In this document: positions 1-9,697 of the stretch, in pieces
Layout of the letters: each line of letters begins with the position of its first letter
Numbering within the stretch: position 1 is the stretch's first letter
NCBI RefSeq assembly: GCF_964340395.1
Contig: NC_135565.1
Location: 8,951,242 to 9,015,241 of the forward strand
Direction: 5' to 3'
DNA: 64,000 nucleotides
From: Glandiceps talaboti
Taxonomy: Eukaryota; Hemichordata; Enteropneusta; Spengelidae
Translations under genes and position numbers: made by a program
Notes under the pieces: generated by a model
The model's input: only the letters and a program-made list of their open reading frames with translations
What the model was told of the DNA's origin: nothing
Databases searched by the model: none

Positions 1-724
1 AGACACATGCTATGATTGTTTAAAGATAAATACCAAGGATTACTATACTGTTATTTTAGATTATTCTTTAAAGATCACAGAAGCCAGAAAATATTTTAGC
101 AATAGATTTCATGTAAGTGACACAGATTGGAATAAGTATTGTACCATTTCCAAAGATGTGACAGTTGAATCTCGAATACAATGTTTTCAACAAAAGATTA
201 TAAATAGGTTGATATTCACAAATGACAGTTTATTTCATATGAAAGTAACAGATACCAATTTATGTGACCATTGTCATGATAGAATACAAACAAGAGATCA
301 TTTATTTGTAGAATGTAAGTATACAGAGCGCTTATGGTTGGACATAAATGAACACTTATTTGAACACTTACAAATAACTTTGAATAATTGTAACATTTAC
401 TTGGGTGTTCTCAACCATGATGATTATTACATGATCAATTATATTATTTTACAAGCTAAATATTTTCTTTATACTTCCAAGTGTAAAAACAAAATTCCCT
501 CATTTGAAAGTTTTATGAGTATTTTGAAGATTAAATACGAGATAGAAAACATCGCAGTAAAGAAAACTGCAAAGTACGAAAAGTTTGATGCTAAGTGGCA
601 AAAAATTGAACAGAAAGTGAAGCTGGCTTTGTAATTTGTTTTTTTCACTATTTTTAGTATCTAGTTTTTGTTGCAAAAGTTTTGTCGTGTATTTCTTTTT
701 CCTTTTTTTTTTCTCGTGATATAA

Positions 725-760
<36 letters not shown>
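1..760 (+). mobile_element. 3' end of an L1-like LINE with poly(A) tail
   Basis: The left edge cuts into a non-LTR retrotransposon. An open frame runs from base 2 to a stop at 632-634, followed by about 90 bases of UTR, an AATAAA at 723-728 and about 34 consecutive A residues ending at 760. A genomic A-tail right after a reverse-transcriptase C-terminus is the mark of target-primed reverse transcription, as in L1-type elements. The 5' part lies outside the window, so intactness cannot be judged. Confidence 0.85.
2..634 (+). CDS. LINE ORF2 C-terminal fragment with zf-RVT zinc knuckle
   Basis: This is the C-terminal part of a LINE ORF2 polyprotein, cut by the window edge and open from base 2. 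The first annotatable start codon (GTG at 158) is internal and is not a real start. The fragment has the zf-RVT signature that follows many L1/Tx1 reverse transcriptases: CDHCHDRIQTRDHLFVEC, about 40 residues past that internal codon, with a C-x2-C...H-x4-C pattern and a following W. The C-terminus is Lys-rich. It probably binds RNA or DNA during retrotransposition. No stop or frameshift interrupts the visible part. The catalytic reverse-transcriptase motifs would lie to the left of the window. Confidence 0.8.
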   Translation, partial: DTCYDCLKINTKDYYTVILDYSLKITEARKYFSNRFHVSDTDWNKYCTISKDVTVESRIQCFQQKIINRLIFTNDSLFHMKVTDTNLCDHCHDRIQTRDHLFVECKYTERLWLDINEHLFEHLQITLNNCNIYLGVLNHDDYYMINYIILQAKYFLYTSKCKNKIPSFESFMSILKIKYEIENIAVKKTAKYEKFDAKWQKIEQKVKLAL

Positions 761-763
<3 letters not shown>

Positions 764-3598
764 CTGACTTTTGTCAGCAAACAAATTGATTGTCTAAACT
801 TACATGAGGATCTCGGCCTGGGCGCATGGAAAAACAGTGCTCGAATGTAACAATTGAAGATGTATCAACCCCACAACGAAGAATTATTTTGACAGCCAGT
901 TGACATGCATACAAACATATCTTTCAATATTCTATGCATAGACCAAGAAAAACCCCGAAATTGGACTTGTTTATGTGTACAGTGATATATACCAGTAACA
1001 GCTGTTCTGTCAGTGTACTTCTTGACTATAAACAGTATTTCACACCTTTTCTTTTGTTTTGTTTTTTGTATGAGTACAAGTTGCAAGAAAACAAGAATCA
1101 GTAAAGTAAAAGTATCCCATTGTCTATTCTGGAAAACTATGGCAATATCCGTGTAAAGATAAACATATAGAGAGGGTCTCTCCACTGTTTATGAGATAAA
1201 TTATCATTATCTATTCAAAATATCCTAAAACAAAACAGTCTGTAAATAAAGATTTGTTAACATCACAGACACAAAGTCTGGCCATTACATGACTAGCATG
1301 GAAGCAGTTTTCTATCAATGAGTATTTAGTCACTAAACGTTTTTGCTGCATGTAAGCTTCACAGTTTGAAAAGTTAAAAAAAAAACCAGTAGAATGAACT
1401 AGCCCTAGCACAGTCCATCACATGTCATGAATACAGAATACAGAATTGTCACTCTTACCTTGAAGCTCGATTTCAAAATGAGAAAAGAAAAATAAGTCAA
1501 ATTTGCAAACCGAAATTATATATCTTTGTCGTCAGGCAATGTTCATGTCTTGCAATAAACCAGTGCATTGCATCGCATTGTACTGAAATGTCGGTGGATT
1601 TGGAATTTATAACTGCATGCAACAGCGGTTCACTTTACTGAAATGGTAATCATAACAAAGTTCTCGTGCTTAAACGTTATGAAAAAATAATTCCCAGCAG
1701 GCCTACAATTTTTAAATATTTCACTTAGTTTCATAACACGCATTTTTTGTACAATAATTATATTTCCATATTCAAGCATTGTCATTTGATAGCATTTCAC
1801 CACGTGCTTTGTCACGTTGACAAAACTATAACTAGTAAATTTTGGTCCACATTGATCACTTCATATTGTACTCGAGTATCTAAATGGGAAACATGAGTAT
1901 TGTAAGCGTCGGGTATGTGACTCACTACTGGGGACACTCCGACACATCGTGATCCACCCTCAGACCAGGGAACAAATCTAATTTTGGTCAACCCCATCCC
2001 AAATTAATAAAAACATTTACGTTATTTTTATCTGACCCTACGTTTTGCCTACAAATAGGTAGGTGTATCAGGAAAAAATAATTAGAAATTGTGTTTACGT
2101 TTATATGAAAATGTACTCTGTGATCTTGAAATGAAAACCTTGATATGATAGGTGAATAGTCTATATGGTACTGATGTTTCTGTAGACGTTCATAAGAGAC
2201 ATTTATTCTTTCCTTTTCACCTACAAACTGTAAGAGTGGGCTTTATAGATCCTCAAAAGGACGAATTGTATGTCAGACCACTTTATTGGTTTAAGATTGT
2301 ATGAAATCACTTCCTCTGTTTGCTGAGCTTTTTTGGCAATGTTCCGACTGCGTACTTACTTGTGTATGACAGTACATAGCACAGAAATTGAAAATTATTG
2401 ATTGAAATTTTAACAATACGAACGCAGGCCACAATATGACATATTTTCTGGATCCGCCTTTGAGGATGTATGGCATTTCGATTTGTTGTTTTGTATGATA
2501 TTATATCAGTTAAAACATACTGTATGCAATTAAGCAGTGATACTAGAAGAGGGCGTTTTATCACATACTGTATACATGTACCACCATCTGTGTTATGTGT
2601 TCTACATTTTGTGACGGGTCCAATCATAACTCCATGGTTCATTGTTTTTATGATTTTGGTAACTAGGTAACATTTGTCTAGCAAGACAAATTTCGTACAA
2701 TAATTGCAATTTTAAAAATGCAAGTACATTGTATTTCAGATACTGACTCCGTAATATTCAGGTATAGAGCTAACGTTGTACCATATGTATGCGTGACTGT
2801 TTTGCCCTGGGTTAATTGTGAATGTTGCGTGATTGCATGGAACATTGTGCATTGACCGTTCTTTACTAGTAGGTGTTACTCACAACCAAATTAAGTTCAA
2901 TCACAGAGAAAAAGTTTGTTTCCTCCAAGCAACATATTTACATATTTAAGCAACCCAACCTGCAGATTTGACATTTCCTGTACTCCATACATGTCTATTG
3001 TGTATCCATGGAAGCAGTATCAACAAGTATACACACTGTGTATTCCACTTGGAAACTCTTTAAATCTAAAGCGTCAAGCCAAACCAGAACCAAGATGTAG
3101 AATGAATTGTGTATTCCTGCACAGTATTCTGGGTCTCTTCATACAATGTGGATTCTACATTCTAGATGATGCTTGTGAAGATTGAACTCTTTACACAGTG
3201 TAAAAACAGGACATAAGCTCTTGGGATTCATGAATATGAAGTGTGAATCTTATGAATAATCATGCCTGCTTAGACCAATCATGCAATGGTATATCACTTA
3301 CATAACAATCCAAGTGAAAAGGTGTTTGGTGTTTATAGGCTTTTATCAAAGGAAAATTATGTGATGTGAAATAAGAAAATGACTCTCCAGAAACCAAAGT
3401 TTTATGAACCAGAAAATACCTTTCTTTCCCAGAGTGGCATTCCCATCTAAGGTTGTTGGTATAGGTTTTGACTTAAAAGAAAACAAGCTACACATTTCAT
3501 AAATGTTCAATTACAACAATATGCAAATATCATGTAGATGTAACTGCAGCTTAAAGGCTGTTTAATTTGTCTGTTTCTCCGTTTTGTGTGTGTCTCTG
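761..3598. other. No gene recognised
   Basis: I see no exon with a recognisable domain on either strand. The few open stretches here (for example 865-1411 minus and 2307-2684 minus) have no domain signature and are rich in rare, uneven composition typical of chance frames in AT-rich DNA. The content is probably intergenic or intronic. Confidence 0.5.
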
Positions 3599-3692
3599 TT
3601 TGTTTCTCAGTCTCTGTCTGTCAGTCTGTCTCTCTCTCTGTCTGTCTGTCTGTCTCTCTCTCACTCTCTCTCCCTTTTTCTCCCTCTCTCTC
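3599..3692 (+). repeat. TCTG/TC pyrimidine microsatellite serving as a splice tract
   Basis: This is a run of TCTG and TC repeats on the plus strand that leads straight into the CAG acceptor at 3692-3694. It therefore also forms an unusually long polypyrimidine tract. The Leu/Ser/Val-rich frames that read through it are low-complexity artefacts. Confidence 0.8.
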
Positions 3693-3694
3693 AG

Positions 3695-3830
3695 GTTTCA
3701 TTTGACGGACATCATACAGTATATCCACCTGTTCTTGCCTCCTATTTACATGTCATACTTCACAAATTCGATCCAGATGAGCCAGAATTTATGGGTATCG
3801 ATGTGTATGAAGTGATAGAAAAAAATGAAG
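3695..3830 (+). CDS. Candidate internal exon, function unknown
   Basis: This 136-base open block lies between a strong acceptor (long pyrimidine tract ending CAG at 3694) and a donor (AAG|GTAGTA at 3831). It enters in phase 0 and leaves in phase 1 and encodes about 45 ordinary, non-repetitive residues, including DPDEPEFMGIDVYEVIEKNE. I do not recognise a family. The phase-1 exit would fit the PAN-like exon at 13449, so it could be an upstream exon of the receptor gene. Equally, it could belong to a different gene whose other exons are outside the window. No signal peptide or cysteine pattern helps to decide. Confidence 0.4.
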
Positions 3831-4332
3831 GTAGTATCGCATTAAACATAATCTTTTACCGACATGTTGAATTTGTGATGTTTAGAATTTGTGTGCATTA
3901 ATTGGTTGCGAGCTGTACATTACACCCTGTTTACGGTTCTTTCTCCACAAGTCTCTATTTATCGTACCGTGTGCAGACCAGGAACTATTTAGGAAGGGTT
4001 TTTAGCTGTCCAATAAAACAACTTTAATAAACCCGTATTAACATTTGAAAAAATTCAAATTAACAAAAGAAGACATTGATGATAATGAAATGATACCATC
4101 CACTATCGAACAACAGAAAAAAGAAATCAAATATAAATGGATATTTTAATAATTTTAAATATAATATATATCCTACTGTCAAGTAGCTTATTAAAACAGA
4201 TTTAGTATTAAGAATGGAGAGAGGTAAACAACAAGTATATTATAAATTACCAAAACAACAACCCTACAATGGTAGACATCTTAGAATCAAAATCCAAGTA
4301 TTAGTAATCCATCATTAAAAACGTTAATTAAC

Positions 4333-4985
4333 TAAAAGAAGCGTTGAAATTAGATTTTACCACATTTAAACCAGTATATAAAAACATAAAAATAGACCAT
4401 GATTTATTAGATGTATTAGAAAGAACACAGGCTGGTAATCCAAAGCCTGACACATACAAACATTTCAAAATCTCTTCGGCACTATGAAAGTTATCTGTCA
4501 AATATCGATAACATGATATTTCTAACAACTCTTTGTAGATTTAGAGCTTCTAATCACAATTTAGCAATAGTAAAGGGAAGGAGAGACGGTGTATCTAGAG
4601 ATAGAAGATTATGTATTTTTTGTAATATTGGTAATTTAATTGAAAATGAGTTTCATTTTTGTTTTGTATGCCCTGTATATCAACAATTGAGAGAATTATA
4701 TATCCCACAATATTTCTGTCAGCCTCTTTTGCAATTTAAATTTTATTCTTTGATGAGAACATATCACGTTCATACTCATACATAATTTAGCAAAGTTTGT
4801 ATTTTTTGCTTTCCGTTTACGCCAAAGTAAGATGGACTAATTTTGGTTGTATTTATAGTATGTGGATTTGTATGTACCATTATTGTTTGTCACAACAAAC
4901 CTCTACATTAGCATTTTTTTTTATATATTGATTTCTGTACGTTAGGCCGGTGGCCACGGTACTATGAATAAAACACATTACATTA
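4333..4985 (+). mobile_element. Decayed LINE 3' end (zinc-knuckle C-terminus)
   Basis: The frame at 4513-4785 encodes a cysteine/histidine block, LCIFC then about ten residues then NEFHFCFVCPVY, preceded by a RFRASNHNLAIVKGRR segment. This resembles the post-reverse-transcriptase domain of many invertebrate non-LTR elements. Upstream coding similarity (about 4340-4510) is shifted out of frame. Downstream, a short UTR ends in TGAATAAAACACATTACATT. No endonuclease or reverse transcriptase is present, so it is a 5'-truncated dead copy. Confidence 0.6.
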
Positions 4986-6183
4986 ATCAATATAGGAGAC
5001 CAACATTATCTGGCTATGTTAGGGAGACGCAATTGAATGTATTTGAAACACCTATAGGTGATTGATCTCCCTCAGATATTGGTGTATATTAGGAGATTAT
5101 CAAACTATTCTCAGAGCTGAAAATGACATCGATTGGGTAAGGTTATAGATGATTACATTGACCAATGGAATAATCTTAATCCAGAATACAAAAATATGCA
5201 AGATGAATTAACGTTAGCAAACAAAAGACTAGTTGATTTATTTGCTGAGAAAAGTATTTATCAGTCAGCATGAGGTGGTCATATCGAATGGTTAATAAGC
5301 TTAAATAACTAAATATTTTGATAAAAAAGTCCGGGTGATATGAACTACAATCTTACAAACATTCAGCAAGAATATGTGACTATTTTTGATCCACATCATA
5401 GCCGTCGTGTTAGGATTATAAAGATAAACGGAAAATGTTCCTCATATGAACATGTTATGAAACTAAGAACTATGAAAGAAAGTGTCACTATTATAAATGT
5501 AAAACGTACACAAAGTGACACTATTATAAATGAAAACATAAACGTTCAAATAGTGAATGTTACAATATAAAACACATTTTTTGAAAGGTGATTGTATTGA
5601 CAAAGCCTAAAAAGAGTTGTTGCTATTATTTACGATGGCAGAAGAACAAAAAGAATGTGATTCTGAAATATTTATCAATCCCAGTATTCAATCCGTGGAC
5701 ATAACCATCGAATTCCGAAGGTGTAGCAAATAAAATATATGCAGAGGGTTTTATATCTATATATCTATGGAAAGAAAGTAGTAGATACTTTACTGAAAAG
5801 GATACTGAAATGAATGAAATTAAATTTTTGACATTAAAAATGCAATATATCAAAGTACAAATACATTAATTATACTTGATGATTTTGCATCATCAAAAGA
5901 TATGAAAAACAGAACAGATGAATAAAAAAATTAGGTATTTCAGCACGGCATGATATGTTATCAATATATGCGTGTTAACTCAACAATATTGTAGTACTGC
6001 AAAACTATTTAGATAAAATATAGGGATGTTAATTTTATTTGATGCACCATCTAAATATGATATCAAAACAATTATTAAGGATCATGCGATGGAATTAAAT
6101 AAGGGTAAAATAGATGAATATATTAATAAATTAAAAAATACATCATTTAGTAAATTAAAATTTAGGTTACGTTATGCATATGA

Positions 6184-6245
6184 AATAAAATTTATAATAT
6201 AATATAATATAATATAATATAATATAATATAATATAATATAATAT
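6184..6245. repeat. (TAATA)n pentanucleotide microsatellite
   Basis: About 11-12 tandem copies of a TAATA/ATAAT unit lie inside the decayed virus-like region. The same pentamer unit recurs at 21245-21300 beside a hairpin element copy. Confidence 0.9.
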
Positions 6246-6959
6246 CAAATGGAATTATTTTTCAATTTAATAAATATATTGTCAATGATTTTAATAAAAT
6301 TAATGATTATAAAATAATGTTTTACAAAATATATAAAATGAATATGAATTTAATGATGTACTAATAGAAGCTGGTATAATTACTGATGGAGACCAATCAA
6401 AAAATAATAAACGTGGTAGACCTAGAAAGATTAAATCTAAAGTTCCTCTACAACAAACACAAGAAGTGTATTATTTAATTGATAAATACAGCGAACAATT
6501 ACTATGTGTAATATCAGCTGGTGATTCTGATTTGTATTTTAATACAAATAATTACATTACATGATATTAAAAAATGAAAAATAATGTTATTGAAAAAATA
6601 TGATAAGATGTATGAAGTAAAATATAGTTCTTTAATATCAGATAATACAGTTTACTATGTTTGTTAATAAAACACTAAAAGCAATATCATATATTGCATC
6701 AATAGATGATGTAGATAAATTAAATAAGGATTTTAAACATTTTAAACATTTGAAACCTCACAAAATAAAAATATAAGTGGAAACATTAGTCATAATTATG
6801 CTCCATATTTAGCCTTATTGTCTGGAACTAGTACTATATTAAAGCGTTAAGCATGTTGATGTTAAACATCACAAGGATATAAAGGAAAAAATGTAAACAC
6901 ATTTGTATTTCCATAATACAAAAATGTAACACATCAACAACTATAGTGTATATTATAAG

Positions 6960-7340
6960 ATTATGGAAATAATTTGAAAGCAATTCAGTTATGAAAATAA
7001 TAAAGTATCAATTATAAAAGAAAATGAAAAAATGTGGTTTAAAGGATATTATATTGGTAAATGTTTTGGATACATAAAACCAAAACACGCTATTAAACTA
7101 CATGTTCATGATGATGATGATAAAAAAAAATACATGACAATTTCAAGGGCCTTAAAATAGGGCCCTTTTATAAAACACATCTAAGTACCATATATATCAG
7201 TGAGTCGGGTCTCTGCTCGGTAATATTATCCAGCAAATCACAAATGGCCAAAAGTTTTAAAATGGGTAACCAGTGAAGTATTACCTACTATCAAAAACAT
7301 GGTGTCTACAAAAATGGAAAATGCAAATTAATTAACAAAA
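6960..7340 (+). pseudogene. BRO-N-like domain relic
   Basis: Two consecutive blocks in different frames match the course of the BRO-N (Bro family N-terminal) DNA-binding domain of large DNA viruses and some mobile elements. An early block has a W-F-K-G then LGY-like arrangement (MWFKGYYIGKCFGYIKPK) followed by an Ala-Ile...His-Val-(Asp)n segment near 7080-7125. A later block near 7195-7330 reads ISESG-like, then a K-W-V-T-S-E-V-L-P segment. Stops and frame changes separate the blocks, so no product is possible. The assignment rests on motif order alone, not on an alignment. Confidence 0.5.
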
Positions 7341-7654
7341 AACAACTAAAGAGGTAATGGGGCGACAATAAGCTAAATTATAAGCAGAAACAAAAACAAA
7401 AGGCAAACAGATGTTAAACAGATAGCTAAGAAATTAGTTACAATTGATAAAACTACCACAGAAGAATTGAATATAGATACAACGTCCTACAATATGAACA
7501 AGTATCTATTAATGCTTACAGTGATTACTGTCAACGAAATGGTTTCATACATAATACAACTAAGAGCTATTATACAGTAGTAGAAACAAAACCAGTTAAT
7601 ATTTATGTTTCTGATATAGAATAAAATGTAATCTAATAATATATCAATGAATTG

Positions 7655-8063
7655 TTAATCTTGGTCGAACAGGAATGTATACACTTTACCGAGGGACGAA
7701 GTAGGGCAACAATACCGTATCACTTCACTGTATTCAAGTTGTTAAACTGTTTCGGTGCTTACCATGAAGTGTGTAAACTTTCTGATGCACTATGGCAATG
7801 TTATGAGGGTTTGAATTCCGTTTATTATTTCCCATGGAAACGGGTGTGCATATCCCGCGTATGTAGGGGATCACGAAAGCCGACTGAAGTCAAGAATGGC
7901 AAGCTTTCCTGTGTTCAGAAAAGGAAGCATACATTTGAACAACATTTTTGACAACTAACGTCCATTGGGACTTTTAAAATCACAGATGTAGAGCTAAATT
8001 TCTTGCATAAATCATGAAATTTGCAAGATTACCCTTACGGAAGGCATTCAGTTTAAATCTGGT
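7655..8063 (+). repeat. Dispersed repeat family, 3' portion
   Basis: This copy of a family seen several times in the window is closely similar to 39145-39556 (same strand) and to the reverse complement of 46350-46560. Its end carries the family's hallmark, a CTTACGGAAGG palindrome-like box followed by CATTCAGTTTAAATCTGG. The open frame 7652-7951 is inside the repeat and is not a gene. Confidence 0.8.
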
Positions 8064-8659
8064 TTATCATGTAATAGACTTAGCAACACAAGAAGTTTTT
8101 ACAGACATTTAAGGGTGTCTCAGGTGCGTTTAAAGCACTTTCAGAAATATCTATATATAAGAAAATATATATAATATATATAATAAATATAAAACTACAG
8201 GAAAAGCTAGAAAACCTAAAAATTAAAAAACAAAAGAATTTATATCAAATCCTTATTATAGTGAGATACGTGATTGTAAAATAATTTATACGAGTAGATA
8301 TAACAATTGGGTTAGTAGAAAACGTAATCATAATAGACTGATTTTTTATTGTAAGATATTTTTTAAAAATTAAGTGCATTTAAACAACATTTTAAAGAAA
8401 TATCTATATTTAATATATATAAGAAAAATGAGAAGAACCTTTGAACAACTTAGAGACCAAAGTTTTAGAAAAATTACCAAATGGACAGCTTAAACCACGT
8501 AGCTGGAATATTGTGCTGAAGAACCTGATAAAGGAGTTACAGAAAACTGATAAAAACGACTTATTCACTTACGAAATAAGTAAATTACGAATCGTTACTA
8601 AAAGTATTTATAAAAATCTATTAAAATAAAATTGAGAAGAAAAATAGAGAAATAGCTAC

Positions 8660-9075
8660 CAATGCATGAACACCATGATTTGTATCTTATAAGTGACATC
8701 TTGGCAGATGTATTTAGGAAAACATGTAACCAATACTACAAATTGGATCCTTGCCATTATTTCACATCACCAGGACTATCATGGGATGCTATGTTGAAAA
8801 TGACTAATATATATTAGAACAACTGACCGATGTTGATAGGCATCAATTTATTGAACAAGAAATGAGAGGTGGTATATCATACATTGCACACAGATACAGT
8901 AAAACAAATAATAAGTATTTGAAAAACTATGACAAAGGTATACCCTCCAAATAGATCATATATTTGGATGCAAATAATCTCTATGGGTAGTCTATCATGT
9001 CACAATATCTACCCACAGGGGGTTTCAAATGGTTCACTAATGGCATTGATTCATCTAAGTAACCAAACAGTGTTT
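8660..9075 (+). pseudogene. Protein-primed DNA polymerase B relic
   Basis: This is a fragment of a family-B DNA polymerase of the protein-primed (Polinton/Maverick, adintovirus) type. Three conserved blocks are readable: CHYFTSPGLSWDAMLKMT near 8750-8804, RGGISYIAHRYS near 8865-8905, and palm motif A as YLDANNLYG near 8960-8990. The last contains the catalytic Asp and the NNLYG tail typical of this family. The blocks lie in different frames, and in-frame stops fall inside the third one. The exonuclease and the rest of the palm are absent. In a live element this enzyme copies the element genome. Confidence 0.75.
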
Positions 9076-9300
9076 TGTTAGGCTTGAATAGTTTTGAAAT
9101 AATCCTGCATAACATTTACTTTTGGCTTTATTTCTTCAAGCATTATGGCACAGAGGTAGATAGAAATATCAGTTATTGTTTTCGCTTATGCTACCAATCA
9201 TGAACTCCAAACCGACTTGGATGTACAATAGTGACGTAACTGTGAAGACGTATGCATGCGTCGCTCCTGCAAAATACTAGTGTTTAGACTGTTCTTACAC
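9076..9300. other. Short spacer between two mobile elements
   Basis: No coding signature is visible. This stretch holds the junction between the decayed Polinton-type region and the 5' end of the CR1/Jockey-type LINE, whose exact start I cannot place. Confidence 0.4.
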
Positions 9301-9305
9301 GTTTT

Positions 9306-9660
9306 TTGCAACTGATTCCACTCCAAACTACAAGTATGAAGTGCCAAGACTGTGGGAAGAGAAATGCTAGACTGTGTCAAGGTGATCTCCACCTCTGTCA
9401 AAGATGTAACAATATTCGATTTCCAGTACCAAGCCAAGCCATTGACAAGATGGCCGAAATAAACACTGGCAATGACGAAGAAGATACTCGAAAACTTAAC
9501 CCCGACAAATAAACATCTATTCTACGAGGCAAACCAACTACGCAACACAAAGCAGTGGAAGTTCATCTGGACCTACAACGGCAAGATCTATACAAGGAAG
9601 AATAATGGTGACCCAGCTATCTGTATAACAACAACCCAAGATCTTAGCCGAATTGTCTGA
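9306..9660 (+). pseudogene. LINE ORF1-like region, zinc-binding, frame-shifted
   Basis: Two overlapping frames (9306-9512 and 9472-9660) each encode a part of what looks like one protein. The first has a cysteine-rich finger, KCQDCGKRNARLCQGDLHLC, of PHD/zinc-ribbon type. The second has the WKFIWTYNGKIYTRKN segment often found in the first protein of CR1-like elements. The change of frame in the overlap suggests a single indel near 9475-9510. A programmed frameshift is less likely but cannot be excluded. The product would be a nucleic-acid-binding chaperone. Confidence 0.5.
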
Positions 9661-9697
9661 ATAATATAACATTTATGCAGTGAACTTGTACATATTT

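Larger units (their letters stand above)
4067..9100 (+). mobile_element. Decayed Maverick/Polinton-type (virus-like) region
   Basis: This is a very AT-rich stretch whose protein-like pieces occur in changing plus-strand frames broken by stops and frameshifts. Two pieces are recognisable: a BRO-N-like domain (about 6960-7340) and a protein-primed family-B DNA polymerase (about 8660-9075). Others are Lys/Asn-rich and unassigned, for example 8441-8629, 5340-5570 and a GRPRK AT-hook-like stretch near 6413-6427. The polymerase is the hallmark of Maverick/Polinton elements and related adintoviruses. I found no terminal inverted repeats, so the limits are approximate. A LINE fragment (4333-4985) and a dispersed repeat copy (about 7655-8063) interrupt it. 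The region is clearly non-functional. Confidence 0.6.

Noticed and set aside
500-784. Minus-strand frame with poly-Phe
   Set aside because: It reads the poly(A) tail of the LINE in reverse; low-complexity artefact.
3567-3901. Ser/Leu/Val-rich frames running into the exon at 3695
   Set aside because: Their N-terminal parts are translations of the TC/TCTG microsatellite; only 3695-3830 looks exon-like.
7652-7951. 99-residue frame considered as a gene
   Set aside because: It lies wholly inside a dispersed repeat that has two other copies in the window with broken frames.
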